The notes: generated by a model not told the origin, from the sequence alone. A stretch of DNA of 64,000 nucleotides from an uncultured Eubacteriales bacterium (GCA_934597725.1 CAKTSK010000006.1:24096-88095); one strand, 5' to 3'; positions 1 to 10,118 are shown, numbered from the stretch's first letter. Made by a program: numbers and translations.

Positions 1-1023
1 ATCCTGCAGATGCACGCCAACCACCGGGAGGACATCGAGACCGTCTACTCCGGCGACATTGCCGCCGTAGTCGGCCTGAAGAACTCCACCACCGGTGACA
101 CCCTGTGCGACGACAAGGCTCCCATCATCCTGGAGTCCATGGAGTTCCCCGAGCCTGTTATCCGCGTGGCCATTGAGCCTAAGACCAAGGCCGGCCAGGA
201 GAAGATGGGCATTGCCCTGATGAAGCTGGCCGAGGAGGACCCCACCTTCAAGACCTACACCGACGAGGAGACCGGCCAGACCATCATCGCCGGCATGGGC
301 GAGCTCCATCTGGAGATCATCGTCGACCGTCTGCTGCGTGAGTACAAGGTCGAGGCCAACGTGGGCGCACCCCAGGTCGCCTACAAGGAAACCGTCAAGA
401 AGATGGTGGAGCAGGACACCAAGTATGCCCGTCAGTCCGGCGGTAAGGGCCAGTACGGTCACGTCAAGATCCGTCTGGAGCCCAACGAGTCCGGCAAGGG
501 TTACGAGTTCGTCAACGAGATCGTCGGCGGCGCCATCCCCAAGGAGTATATCCCTGCGGTGGACGCCGGTATTCAGGGCGCCATGGAGGCCGGTATTCTG
601 GCCGGTTACCCCGTGGTGGACGTCAAGGTCACCCTGTACGACGGCTCCTATCACGAGGTGGACTCCTCCGAAATGGCCTTTAAGATCGCCGGTTCCATGG
701 CGTTCAAGGAAGCCTGCCGGAAGGCCAACGCCTGCCTGCTGGAGCCCATCATGAAGGTCTCTGTTATCGTTCCCGAGGATTACATGGGCGACGTCATTGG
801 CGACCTGAACTCCCGCCGTGGTCAGATCCAGGGCATGGAGGCCCGCCCCGGCGCTCAGCAGATCGACGCACTGGTGCCCCTGTCCGAGATGTTCGGCTAC
901 GCTACCGACCTGCGCAGCCGCACTCAGGGCCGCGGTCAGTACTCCATGGAGCCCCACAGCTATGTGGAAATCCCCAAGTCGATCACCGATAAGATCATCG
1001 AAAAGCGCAACGGTGCTGAATAA
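1..1023 (+). CDS. fusA: elongation factor G, C-terminal part (5' end outside window)
   Basis: Translocation GTPase of the ribosome. The reading frame is open from base 1, so the gene begins upstream; about 340 codons are present, corresponding to the end of domain II plus domains III, IV and V. Recognisable EF-G pieces include GMGELHLEI (domain III), the domain IV stretch around GGKGQYGHV and GGAIPKEYIPAV, and the C-terminal GYATDLRS-RTQGRG segment. The G domain with the nucleotide-binding motifs is not in the window. It is followed by tuf in the same direction, the usual str-operon order, although a separate promoter precedes tuf. The call is secure; only the start is missing. Confidence 0.97.
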   Translation: MLQMHANHREDIETVYSGDIAAVVGLKNSTTGDTLCDDKAPIILESMEFPEPVIRVAIEPKTKAGQEKMGIALMKLAEEDPTFKTYTDEETGQTIIAGMGELHLEIIVDRLLREYKVEANVGAPQVAYKETVKKMVEQDTKYARQSGGKGQYGHVKIRLEPNESGKGYEFVNEIVGGAIPKEYIPAVDAGIQGAMEAGILAGYPVVDVKVTLYDGSYHEVDSSEMAFKIAGSMAFKEACRKANACLLEPIMKVSVIVPEDYMGDVIGDLNSRRGQIQGMEARPGAQQIDALVPLSEMFGYATDLRSRTQGRGQYSMEPHSYVEIPKSITDKIIEKRNGAE

Positions 1024-1066
1024 TCGGGCATTTCTTGCAATTCGGCGAGAAAAGATGATTTTCCCG

Positions 1067-1095
1067 TTGTAATTTCAAAAAATATCCTGTAGAAT
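1067..1095 (+). promoter_or_regulatory. sigma-A-type promoter upstream of tuf
   Basis: TTGTAA at 1067-1072 and TAGAAT at 1090-1095 are separated by exactly 17 bp in the 137-bp gap between fusA and tuf. It would give tuf its own transcript in addition to readthrough from fusA. Confidence 0.6.
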
Positions 1096-1160
1096 AAGGA
1101 CTACGAGTACAACTCACATAGCAAACAGCTTTGTCTGTATTTTGAGGAGGATTATCAATC

Positions 1161-2363
<1,203 letters not shown>

Positions 2364-2380
2364 GATCTCCCTCATTTACC

Positions 2381-2418
2381 AGAAGGGCAAAGCCATCGCT
2401 TTGCCCTTCTGCTTTTTT
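2381..2418 (+). terminator. intrinsic terminator after tuf
   Basis: Perfect 13-bp stem (arms 2381-2393 and 2398-2410) with a CATC loop, followed by a run of six T from 2413. Confidence 0.93.
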
Positions 2419-2437
2419 ACAGAGAAAGGAAGCTGCC

Positions 2438-3325
2438 GTGAATACAGAAACCATTGATACCGGCGCCTTGGAAAGCAGCGTCCAGACGGGCATGAGCAAG
2501 CTCTTCCGCAACGGGTGGGAGGGGGCGCTGAAGACCATTTTCTTTGCCCTGCTGCTGCTGGTGCTCTGTCTGGTGGTCAAGGCCATCCTGCTGAAGTTAT
2601 TGGACCGGGCCTTGGACCGGATGTCCCATGTGGAGCGGAGCCTGCACACCTTCATCCGCTCCCTGGGCAACATTCTGCTCTGGTTTGTCACCCTGATGGT
2701 GGTGGCAGATTCTTTGGGCATCAATGCCACCTCTCTCCTGGCGCTGGTGAGCGTGTTTGGATTGGCGGTTTCCTTGTCCGTCAAGGACAGCTTGTCCAAC
2801 CTGGCCGGGGGCCTGACCATTCTGGGCACCGGCCCCTTCAAGGTGGGGGACTATGTGGAGATCGACGACATCGGCGGCACCGTGCAGGAGATCGGCCTGG
2901 TCTACACCAGCCTGACCACCCTGGACAACTGCCGCATCCTGGTCCCCAACAGCGCCGTGGTGGATGCCCAGGTGACCAACTATACCGTGGAGCCCCTGCG
3001 GCGGGTGGACCTGAAGGTGACCGCCTCCTATGACGCGCCGGTGGAAAAGGTCAAGGAGATCCTCTCCCAGGTGATCTCTGCCCACACGCTGGTGCTGGAG
3101 GACCCGCCGCCCTTTGCCCGCCTGTCCGGGTATGGGGACAGCGCGTTGGAGTATGTGGTCCGGGTCTGGTGCGCCAACCAGGACTATTGGACGGTCTATC
3201 ACGACCTGCTGGAACAGATCAAAACAGCCTTTGACCAGGAGGGGGTCTCCATTCCCTATCCCCAGATGGAGGTCAAGATCCAGCGCGAGGAACCGGCGGA
3301 CCGCCGGGGAGAGGGGACCGCGTGA
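2438..3325 (+). CDS. MscS-family small-conductance mechanosensitive channel
   Basis: Membrane channel that opens under hypo-osmotic stress. The 295-residue product has transmembrane segments near residues 32-52, 70-90 and 93-125. The third contains the MscS pore-helix pattern (GLAVSLSVKDSLSNLAGG), followed by the beta domain signature FKVGDYVEI near 143 and a C-terminal alpha/beta domain. GTG start with AAAGGA upstream. Its last bases overlap an upstream GTG of the next membrane-protein frame; the chosen start of that gene lies 35 bp further on, so the two are probably co-transcribed. Confidence 0.93.
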   Translation: MNTETIDTGALESSVQTGMSKLFRNGWEGALKTIFFALLLLVLCLVVKAILLKLLDRALDRMSHVERSLHTFIRSLGNILLWFVTLMVVADSLGINATSLLALVSVFGLAVSLSVKDSLSNLAGGLTILGTGPFKVGDYVEIDDIGGTVQEIGLVYTSLTTLDNCRILVPNSAVVDAQVTNYTVEPLRRVDLKVTASYDAPVEKVKEILSQVISAHTLVLEDPPPFARLSGYGDSALEYVVRVWCANQDYWTVYHDLLEQIKTAFDQEGVSIPYPQMEVKIQREEPADRRGEGTA

Positions 3326-3360
3326 GGCGAAACAGGAACAAAACGAAGGAGCGGGATGCC

Positions 3361-4413
3361 ATGACAGTCTACCAGGAGCTGCAGCTCAACCAGGCCGGAT
3401 CGAAGATGATGGTCCAGCAGGCGGCCGGCGGCCGGGCAAAGGCAAGGCATTTCCTGCTGTATCTGCTCAAGATCCTGCTGACGATGGCCTTTTGCGTGGT
3501 CTTTGTCAGCCTGTACAGCGCTGTGTTCGGCAGCGAGAACAGCATTGTAGGGGTGGTGGTCCTGCTGTGCCTGATGGTCTTCCGGCAGGCGGACCTGGGC
3601 ATGAAGGCCTCTCAGGGGCTGCTGGCCCTGGCCCTGGTCTTTCTGGTGCTGGCGGTGGGGCCGAAGGCGGCCCACCTGACCGGCGTGCTCGGAGAACTGC
3701 TGATCCATCTGGTCTGCCTGCTGGCCATTCTGGTGCTGGGCTGTCATAACGTGGGTATGGGAAACCACCTGACTCTGGTGCTGGGCTACCTGCTCCTGTA
3801 TGGCTACGACGTGGACCCGGCGGCCTATCCCGGCCGTCTGGCGGCGCTGGGCGTAGGCTGTCTGCTCACCATGGGGGTCTATGCCCACAACCACTGGCAC
3901 GACCCCTATTTGCAGACCATCGGCCAGGTGCTGCGGTCCTGGGACCTCACCGATCACCGCAGCCAGTGGCAGCTCAAAGCGGCGGCAGGTGTGTCCACGG
4001 CTCTAGTGCTGGCCCACGGGCTGGGCGTTCCCCGCCCCATGTGGGTGGGCATCGCGGTCATGTCAGTCCTGCTTCCCAGCCGGCAAGCCATTGCCGGGCG
4101 GGTCAGAGGACGCATTTGGGGCAATCTGGTGGGAGGGCTGGTGTTCTTCCTGCTGTACCATCTTCTGCCCGCCGCCCTGCATCCTTACATTGGCATACTG
4201 GGGGGCATTGGGGTAGGCTTTTCTGCCACCTATGGCTGGCAGGCGGTGTTCAACTCCTTTGGCGCCATGGCCATCATGGTGGGGACCCTGGGCCTGCCGG
4301 GGGTCATCCTCTTCCGGGTGTGCAACAATGCCGCAGGGGCCCTCTATGGCTGGGGGGTCGACCGGCTGGCCGGCCCCGCCTGGCGGGCGCTGTGCCGCCT
4401 GAGGACGAGATAA
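3361..4413 (+). CDS. FUSC/aromatic acid exporter family membrane protein
   Basis: Polytopic membrane protein of 350 residues. Two hydrophobic blocks (roughly residues 28-170 and 210-330) are separated by a hydrophilic stretch containing HNHWHDPY. The second block has the FUSC-like pattern PRPMWVGIAVMSVL followed by GRVRGRIWGNLVGG. Family members are proposed to export small aromatic or amphipathic compounds; the substrate cannot be told from sequence. I chose the ATG at 3361 because AAGGAG sits nine bases upstream; an earlier in-frame GTG at 3322 overlaps the mscS stop but has no ribosome binding site. Converges with the DUF4830 gene across a terminator. Confidence 0.78.
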   Translation: MTVYQELQLNQAGSKMMVQQAAGGRAKARHFLLYLLKILLTMAFCVVFVSLYSAVFGSENSIVGVVVLLCLMVFRQADLGMKASQGLLALALVFLVLAVGPKAAHLTGVLGELLIHLVCLLAILVLGCHNVGMGNHLTLVLGYLLLYGYDVDPAAYPGRLAALGVGCLLTMGVYAHNHWHDPYLQTIGQVLRSWDLTDHRSQWQLKAAAGVSTALVLAHGLGVPRPMWVGIAVMSVLLPSRQAIAGRVRGRIWGNLVGGLVFFLLYHLLPAALHPYIGILGGIGVGFSATYGWQAVFNSFGAMAIMVGTLGLPGVILFRVCNNAAGALYGWGVDRLAGPAWRALCRLRTR

Positions 4414-4426
4414 GCCGGCCTTTTCG

Positions 4427-4460
4427 GGGTCTCCCTGCCAGGGGAGACCCTATTTTGTTT
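4427..4460 (+). terminator. intrinsic terminator after the FUSC-like gene
   Basis: Nine-bp stem GGGTCTCCC (4427-4435) with its complement at 4442-4450, then TATTTTGTTT. It overlaps the stop codon of the convergent minus-strand gene; no T tract is present for that strand. Confidence 0.8.
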
Positions 4461-4944
4461 GGGTCGGATAGGTCAGCCCCTGCTGGAAGCCGTCGCCCTG
4501 GCTGCAATAAACCTCCCCGCCGATGACCTCTTTCTGATAGATCAGCAGGCAGGCCCAGATGTTCTCCCGCAGGCCGGGGTAGTTGGTGACCTGATAGGTG
4601 AAGCGCTGGATGGTTTTGCCGGCATACCGGGTCAGATCGAAGCCCTGCTCCTTCTGCAGAGCCAGGTAGTCGCTGTAGGAGTCGTCAAAGGGATCTGGCA
4701 GGCGGATCTCCTCCACGGAAACGGCCTCCGGGGAGACGAGCCAGCCATAGGATTCCAGATAGGCCACGCGCTCCTGGTTGGAGCGGATGCCCCGGGGATC
4801 GACTTGCAGGCTGGCCACGGCCTGGGCCTTCTGGATGTCCTGTACCAGCCCCAGGCCGCCCCCCAGCACGCCGCAGGCCAGGACGAACAGCGCCAGGCCC
4901 GCCGCCAGACGAAGGGGACGAGGTTTTTTGGCAACGATGATCAT
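4450..4944 (-). CDS. DUF4830 domain-containing membrane-anchored protein
   Basis: Protein of 164 residues with one N-terminal membrane segment (residues about 12-32) and an extracytoplasmic remainder. The pattern ERVAYLESYGWLVSPEAVSVEEIRLP, then a short acidic stretch and YLALQKEQGFDL, matches what I know of DUF4830, a clostridial domain of unknown function. GAGGAG precedes the ATG. It is divergent from the pseudouridine synthase gene and convergent with the FUSC-like gene, so it is a single-gene unit. No enzymatic motif is visible. Confidence 0.75.
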   Translation of the reverse strand: MIIVAKKPRPLRLAAGLALFVLACGVLGGGLGLVQDIQKAQAVASLQVDPRGIRSNQERVAYLESYGWLVSPEAVSVEEIRLPDPFDDSYSDYLALQKEQGFDLTRYAGKTIQRFTYQVTNYPGLRENIWACLLIYQKEVIGGEVYCSQGDGFQQGLTYPTQTK

Positions 4945-5090
4945 GGAAGACCGCTCCTCTCAGCGCCGGGGAAACCGAGCGGCCTCCCCCGGCGGAAATC
5001 TTCCTCTCACCTTATGACCGGCGGGAGGAAACTATGCAACAAGGAACGAAACGCACCGGGACCCCATCCCGGCGCGGGAAGGGAGAGACG

Positions 5091-5792
5091 ATGGAACGAC
5101 TGGATAAGCTACTGGCCGCTACAGGCCAGTGGTCCCGAAAGGAGGCCAAGGCCCTGATCAAGGCCGGGCGGGTCAAGGTGGCCGGGGCAGCGCCCCGGGG
5201 GCCGGAGGACAAGGTGGCGCCGGGCACGGCGGTGACCGTGGACGGCCAGCCCATCGCCACGGAAACATATGTGTACCTCATGCTGCACAAGCCGGCCGGC
5301 GTGGTCTCCTCCACCCAGGACCCCCGGGACAAGACCGTGCTGGACCTGCTGCCGCCCCCGCTGCGGCGGCTGTCCCTGTTTCCGGTGGGGCGGCTGGACA
5401 AGGACACCGAAGGGCTGCTCCTGCTGACCAACGACGGCCCGCTGGCCCACAGCCTGCTGGCGCCCGGGCGGCATGTGGACAAGGTTTATTATGCCCGGGT
5501 GGAGGGCGTGCTGGACCAGGCCGACCAGGATGCCTTTGTGCAGGGAATGACCCTGGCCGACGGGACGGTCTGCCAGCCCGCCCGGCTGGAGCCCCTCGCG
5601 CCGGGGGACCGGTGTCTGGTGACCCTGCGGGAGGGAAAATACCACCAGGTCAAGCGGATGCTGGCCGCCCGGGGCAAGCCGGTGACCTACCTCAAGCGCC
5701 TGTCTATGGGGCCGCTCACCCTGGACCCGGCCCTTCCGGCCGGGGCGTGGCGGCCCCTGACACCGGAAGAATGTGCCGCTCTTGGCCGATAA
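5091..5792 (+). CDS. 16S/23S rRNA pseudouridine synthase, RsuA family
   Basis: Isomerises a specific uridine of rRNA to pseudouridine. The 233-residue product has an N-terminal S4 RNA-binding domain (residues about 2-60, beginning ERLDKLLAATGQWSRKEA) and a catalytic domain with the GRLDKDTEGL motif. The motif aspartate is residue 103, matching the catalytic position of E. coli RsuA. The ATG at 5091 is preceded by GGGAG and gives the usual family N-terminus; an upstream ATG at 5034 in the same frame would add an unrelated basic extension and is rejected. The exact target uridine (RsuA or RluB type) is not decidable here. Confidence 0.92.
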   Translation: MERLDKLLAATGQWSRKEAKALIKAGRVKVAGAAPRGPEDKVAPGTAVTVDGQPIATETYVYLMLHKPAGVVSSTQDPRDKTVLDLLPPPLRRLSLFPVGRLDKDTEGLLLLTNDGPLAHSLLAPGRHVDKVYYARVEGVLDQADQDAFVQGMTLADGTVCQPARLEPLAPGDRCLVTLREGKYHQVKRMLAARGKPVTYLKRLSMGPLTLDPALPAGAWRPLTPEECAALGR

Positions 5793-5837
5793 TGGACAAA
5801 GATTCGGCATTTTCCACAAATGTTCATAAAAACGCTA

Positions 5838-5866
5838 TTGAAATTGCTCGAAAGAACCGTTATAAT
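5838..5866 (+). promoter_or_regulatory. sigma-A-type promoter for the PucR-like gene and ftsEX
   Basis: TTGAAA at 5838-5843 and a perfect TATAAT at 5861-5866 with a 17-bp spacer. It lies 100 bp upstream of the regulator gene and is the only good promoter before the regulator-ftsE-ftsX unit. Confidence 0.85.
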
Positions 5867-5966
5867 AGAGGCTATTCTATGGAAGAAGCCAGAGGAATTC
5901 TAATTTTACGGCGTAAGAGAGGTTGGAATCCCTCCGTTCGAGCGTGACAATAAGGAGGAAATCGAC

Positions 5967-7058
5967 ATGTCCAGCAGAGTATTTCAAAGCATCGTCCTTC
6001 AAATGAAGGAATGTACCGACCGTGTCATCGGCGTCATCGACGACCAGGGTACGGTGGTCTCCTGCAACCAGCTGACCTGGATCGGGGAAAAATGGGAAGG
6101 CGCAGCGTCTGCGCTGGCGGTGAATGAGACAGCAGTCGTCATCTATGGGGACAAGACCTTCAAGCCGCTGGTCAGCCGTGGGTCCCACTACGACTATGCC
6201 GCCTTTGTCCAGGGCAGCGACGAGCAGGCGAAGCTCATCTGCTCCATGGTCACCGTGGCCCTGAACAGTGCCAAGGCCTACTATGAGGAGAAGCACGACA
6301 AGACGGCCTTTGTCAAGAGCATCATCTCGGACAACATCCTCCTGGGAGACATCTACGTCCGGGCCAAGGAGCTCCACTTTGCCTCCGAGGCCCCCCGGGC
6401 CGTCTTCCTGGTGCGCCAGGTGGGGACGGCGGAGATCGCCGCCGTGGACGTGGTCCAGAGCCTCTTTTCCGACAGCCAGGACGACTTTGTCATTTCCATC
6501 AACGAGACCGACATCGCCGTCATCAAGACCCTCACCGAGGGCGGGGACGGCAAGGAGATCTACCGCATCGCCAAGAGCATCGAGGATGCCCTGGCCCAGA
6601 ACCTGAAGCTCAAGACCACCATCGGCATCGGCACGGTGGTCAACCACATCCGGGACCTGGCCCGGGCCTATAAGGAGGCCGGGGTGGCCATTGACGTGGG
6701 CAAGGTCTTTGACACGGAAAAGACCATCATTACCTACGAAAACCTGGGCATCGGACGCCTGATCTATCAGCTGCCCACCGTGATGTGCGGCATGTTCCTG
6801 CAGGAGGTCTTCAAGAAGAACCCCATCGACGCCCTGGACCAGGAGACCCTGTTCACCATCAACAAGTTCTTCGAGAACAACCTGAACGTTTCCGAGACGG
6901 CCCGGAAGCTCTTTGTCCACCGGAACACCCTGGTCTACCGGCTGGAAAAGATCAAGAAGCTCACCGGCCTGGACCTGCGGGAGTTCGACGACGCCATCAC
7001 CTTCAAGGTCGCCCTGATGGTGAAGAAGTACCTGGTCTCCCGGGGGATCGAGTCGTGA
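5967..7058 (+). CDS. PucR/CdaR-type helix-turn-helix transcriptional regulator
   Basis: Protein of 363 residues. The C-terminal 65 residues carry the PucR-type HTH (FFENNLNVSETARKLFVHRNT, then LVYRLEKIKKLTG). The rest resembles the sugar-diacid-regulator-like N-terminal domains found with it; no ligand is identifiable. AGGAGG lies nine bases before the ATG. The gene is directly followed by ftsE with a 39-bp gap and shares its promoter. A link to cell division or envelope control is therefore suggested by context only. Confidence 0.85.
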   Translation: MSSRVFQSIVLQMKECTDRVIGVIDDQGTVVSCNQLTWIGEKWEGAASALAVNETAVVIYGDKTFKPLVSRGSHYDYAAFVQGSDEQAKLICSMVTVALNSAKAYYEEKHDKTAFVKSIISDNILLGDIYVRAKELHFASEAPRAVFLVRQVGTAEIAAVDVVQSLFSDSQDDFVISINETDIAVIKTLTEGGDGKEIYRIAKSIEDALAQNLKLKTTIGIGTVVNHIRDLARAYKEAGVAIDVGKVFDTEKTIITYENLGIGRLIYQLPTVMCGMFLQEVFKKNPIDALDQETLFTINKFFENNLNVSETARKLFVHRNTLVYRLEKIKKLTGLDLREFDDAITFKVALMVKKYLVSRGIES

Positions 7059-7097
7059 GCAGCCACGGGATACCAAGCTAGATAAAGGAGTGTTACT

Positions 7098-7784
7098 TTG
7101 ATTCGTCTGAAAGACGTCCATAAGGAGTATCAGAACGGAACAAAAGCCCTGAAAGGGGTCAATCTGCAGATCGATGACGGAGATTTCGTCTTCCTGGTGG
7201 GGCCGTCCGGCTCCGGGAAGTCTACCATCATCAAGCTCATCACCGCAGAGATCGAACCCACCAGGGGCAAGCTGATGGTCAACGGCTACAACCTCAACGA
7301 CATCAGCGAGCAGCAGGTTCCGCTGATGCGCCGGACCATCGGCGTGGTCTTCCAAGACTTTCGCCTGATCGACAAAAAGACCGTTTTTGAGAACATCGAG
7401 GTTGCCATGCGGGCCGTGGGGGCCACCACCGCCGAGATCCGCCGCCGGATCCCCTATGTGCTGGATCTGGTGGGCCTGTCCGGCAAGGGCGGGCGGCTGC
7501 CCACCCAGCTCTCCGGCGGCGAGCAGCAGCGGGTGGCCATTGCCCGGGCGCTGGCCAACAACCCCAGCGTGATCATTGCCGACGAGCCCACCGGGAACCT
7601 GGACCCCGCCCGTTCGCTGGAGATCATGGGCCTGCTGGAGAAGATCAACGACATGGGCACCACCATCCTGGTGGTCACCCACGAGCGGGAGTTGGTCAAC
7701 CGCTTCGGCAAGCGCGTGGTGGCCATCGAAAGCGGCCGGATCATCAGCGACGCAGCAGGAGGATATTACGGCAATGGGAGATAA
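7098..7784 (+). CDS. ftsE: cell division ATP-binding protein FtsE
   Basis: ABC-type ATPase that with FtsX forms a membrane complex coupling ATP hydrolysis to activation of peptidoglycan hydrolases at the septum or sidewall. All ABC motifs are present: Walker A GPSGSGKST near residue 35, Q-loop VVFQDFRL, signature LSGGEQQRVAIARAL near 137, Walker B VIIADEPTGNLD and the H-loop in VTHERE. The start is TTG at 7098 with AAAGGAG seven bases upstream. Length 228 is typical. It overlaps ftsX by 11 bp, indicating translational coupling. Confidence 0.96.
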   Translation: MIRLKDVHKEYQNGTKALKGVNLQIDDGDFVFLVGPSGSGKSTIIKLITAEIEPTRGKLMVNGYNLNDISEQQVPLMRRTIGVVFQDFRLIDKKTVFENIEVAMRAVGATTAEIRRRIPYVLDLVGLSGKGGRLPTQLSGGEQQRVAIARALANNPSVIIADEPTGNLDPARSLEIMGLLEKINDMGTTILVVTHERELVNRFGKRVVAIESGRIISDAAGGYYGNGR

Positions 7785-8661
7785 GCAGATTTTCTATCAT
7801 ATCCGCGAGGGCTTTCATAGTATCTTTACCCATGGGCTGATGTCCTTTGCGGCGGTGTGTATGACGGTGGCCTGTCTGCTGATCATGGGGTCCTTTTCCC
7901 TGATCGCCGTCAACGCCAACCATATGCTGGGAGACCTGGAAAACGAAAACGAGTTTCTGGCCTATGTGGACGACAGCCTGACCCGGGAACAGGGGCAGGC
8001 CCTGCAAGACCTGATCGAAGCCGTTCCCAACGTGGAGTCGGCGACGTTTATGACCAAGGAAGAGGCCTATGAGGAGTTCATCCAGGACCAGAAGAACCAG
8101 GAGCTCTTCGCCACCATGCCCTCGGACAGCCTGCGGGACCGCTATCGGGTCCATGTGGTGGACATCGAACAGATGGGAGACACCGCCAACCAGGTGAAAG
8201 AGATCTCCGGCATCGGCGACATCCAGGCCTCGCTGGAGATTGCAGATGGCTTTGTCATGGTCCGCAACGTGGCCACGGCCCTGGCCATCATCCTGGTGGT
8301 GATGCTGGTGGTCATCTCCATTTCCATCGTGGCCAACACCATCAAGCTGGCCACCTTCACCCGCCGGGAGGAAATCGCCATCATGAAAATGTGCGGGGCC
8401 TCCAACTGGTTCGTGCGGGCCCCCTTCCTGGTGGAGGGGCTGATCCTGGGCCTGTCCGGCGGCGTCATTGCCTACCTGTGCCAGTGGGGGGTCTATGGCC
8501 TCATCGTGCGGGCCATGTCCCAGAGCGGCATTCTGAAGATCATCACCCCCATCGCCTTTGCCAGCATCTCTCCCTGGGTGCTGCTGGTGTTCCTGGTGGC
8601 CGGCATCGCCATTGGCGCCGGCGGCTCGGTGATGGCCATTCGGAAGTTCCTGAAAGTTTAA
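7774..8661 (+). CDS. ftsX: cell division protein FtsX (permease-like)
   Basis: Membrane partner of FtsE. The 295-residue product has an N-terminal membrane segment (residues about 22-45), a large extracytoplasmic loop (to about 165) that in the family contacts the hydrolase or its activator, then three more transmembrane helices with the FtsX pattern IVANTIKLATFTRREEIAIMK. The ATG at 7774 lies inside the end of ftsE with AGGAGG upstream. A frame extension far into ftsE is open but is a shadow. What follows is not the usual M23/EnvC-like hydrolase gene, see the next entry. Confidence 0.95.
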   Translation: MGDKQIFYHIREGFHSIFTHGLMSFAAVCMTVACLLIMGSFSLIAVNANHMLGDLENENEFLAYVDDSLTREQGQALQDLIEAVPNVESATFMTKEEAYEEFIQDQKNQELFATMPSDSLRDRYRVHVVDIEQMGDTANQVKEISGIGDIQASLEIADGFVMVRNVATALAIILVVMLVVISISIVANTIKLATFTRREEIAIMKMCGASNWFVRAPFLVEGLILGLSGGVIAYLCQWGVYGLIVRAMSQSGILKIITPIAFASISPWVLLVFLVAGIAIGAGGSVMAIRKFLKV

Positions 8662-8679
8662 GAGCGGGAGGTGTTTCCC

Positions 8680-8805
8680 ATGGGCAAGCAAAAAACCAAG
8701 CGCCGGGACCCCATGCGCCTGCAAAAGCGGGTGTCCGCCGTTTTGGCGGTGGTCCTGTGCCTTTCTCTGGTCCTCTCTTTGGTGGCGACCGTTCTGCCCT
8801 ATTGA
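8680..8805 (+). CDS. 41-residue signal-peptide-like protein after ftsX
   Basis: Short ORF beginning MGKQKTKRRDPMRLQKR and continuing into one hydrophobic segment (VSAVLAVVLCLSLVLSLVATVL) before PY and the stop. A GGGAGG ribosome binding site precedes the ATG. The composition is that of a signal peptide or single-span anchor. In many relatives a secreted EnvC/M23-type hydrolase partner of FtsEX sits in this place with a similar N-terminus, so this may be the truncated remnant of such a gene. It could instead be a genuine small membrane protein. The gene is followed at once by a terminator. Confidence 0.5.
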   Translation: MGKQKTKRRDPMRLQKRVSAVLAVVLCLSLVLSLVATVLPY

Positions 8806-8827
8806 GCCAGGACCATCTGACCCAGCG

Positions 8828-8859
8828 AAGCGGCGGCTCCGGCCGCCGCTTGTCTTTTT
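8828..8859 (+). terminator. intrinsic terminator between the 41-codon ORF and the S41 protease gene
   Basis: Ten-bp GC-rich stem (8828-8837 with 8842-8851), TCCG loop, then GTCTTTTT. It probably ends the regulator-ftsEX transcript. Confidence 0.85.
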
Positions 8860-8876
8860 CCGCAAGGAGGAACATG

Positions 8877-10064
8877 ATGATGCGTGAAGAGGAAACCAGA
8901 TCTCTGTCCCGCCGGACCAAGGTGATCCTGCTGTGTGTGCTGTGCTTTCTGTTGGGCAGTCTGGCCGCCCTGGCTGTCGTCTGGCAGCTGATGGGCCAGG
9001 AGGGCCGCACCCTCCTCCGGGCCAACCAGCTGATCGAGCAGCGTTTTGTGGGGGACTATGACCCCGAAAACACGATGGACGCCGCCCTGGCCGCCATGGT
9101 GGACTCCCTGGGAGACCGGTGGTCCTACTACCTGACCCCGGAGCAGGCCGAGCAAGTGCGGGAGGAGCGCCGCAACACCTATGTGGGCATCGGCATCACC
9201 GTGAGCCGGGACCTGGAGGACGGCCTGAAGATCCGCGAGGTGACCCCGGACAGCCCGGCCCAGGAGGCCGGCCTGACCGCCGGGGAGATCATCCGGTCTG
9301 TGAATGACATGGCCATCACGGCCCAGACCCAGGAGCAGGCGGTCCAGGCCATCAAAGGCGAGGAGAACGCCGCCGTGACCCTGGTGGTGGAGGGGACCGA
9401 CGGCGCCCGCCGGACGGTGGAGGTGGTCTGCCGCCAGATCCAGAAAGCATCCGCGACCTACACCATGCTGGACGGCCAGGTGGGCCTGATACGCATCAAG
9501 AATTTTTATACCGGCACGGCGGACCTGATCCGGGAAGGGGTCCAGGCGCTGCAGGAGCAGGGGGCCAAGTCCCTGGTCTTTGACGTGCGCAGCAATCCCG
9601 GCGGCTATGTGACAGAGATGACCGAGGCGCTGGACCTGCTGCTGCCGGAGGGGACCATCTTCCGCAGCCGTTCCTACAACGGCAAGGAGACCACCTATTC
9701 CTCCGACGCCGCCTGCGTGGACCTGCCCATGGCGGTGGTGGTCAACGAGGACAGCTACAGCGCAGCGGAGTTCTTTGCCGCCGCGCTGCAGGAGTCCGCC
9801 GGGGCGGTGGTGGCCGGCGCGCAGACCAGCGGCAAGGGATATTCCCAAGTGCTCTTCGGCCTGCCCAACGGCAGCGCCGTGGGGCTGTCCACGGCTCGGT
9901 ATTATACCGGCAGCGGCGTCTCCCTCATCGGGACCGGCCTGCACCCGGACCCCGCCTGCACCCTGGACCAGCAGGCCCAGGAGCAGTATCTGTCCGGGAC
10001 TTTGCCGCCCCAGCAGGACACCCAGCTCCAGCAGGCCATCCAGGCGCTGGAGGAGCGGAGGTGA
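8877..10064 (+). CDS. S41 family C-terminal processing peptidase (CtpA-like)
   Basis: Membrane-anchored serine protease, 395 residues. The N-terminal transmembrane anchor (residues about 15-37) is followed by a PDZ domain around VGIGITVSRDLEDGLKI and EVTPDSPAQEAGL, then the S41 core with SLVFDVRSNPGG, the nucleophile region SYSAAEFF and the lysine region TSGKGYSQ, giving the Ser-Lys dyad. Three ATG codons occur in a row (8874, 8877, 8880) behind AAGGAGG; the second and third have suitable spacing. CtpA-type enzymes trim secreted cell-wall proteins, which fits its place beside ftsEX, but the substrate is unknown. Confidence 0.93.
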   Translation: MMREEETRSLSRRTKVILLCVLCFLLGSLAALAVVWQLMGQEGRTLLRANQLIEQRFVGDYDPENTMDAALAAMVDSLGDRWSYYLTPEQAEQVREERRNTYVGIGITVSRDLEDGLKIREVTPDSPAQEAGLTAGEIIRSVNDMAITAQTQEQAVQAIKGEENAAVTLVVEGTDGARRTVEVVCRQIQKASATYTMLDGQVGLIRIKNFYTGTADLIREGVQALQEQGAKSLVFDVRSNPGGYVTEMTEALDLLLPEGTIFRSRSYNGKETTYSSDAACVDLPMAVVVNEDSYSAAEFFAAALQESAGAVVAGAQTSGKGYSQVLFGLPNGSAVGLSTARYYTGSGVSLIGTGLHPDPACTLDQQAQEQYLSGTLPPQQDTQLQQAIQALEERR

Positions 10065-10118
10065 GGGACGGCAGCGGGGGAAGGGGACTGCCGGCGGCCA
10101 AAGGGGAGGTTCTTCCCC

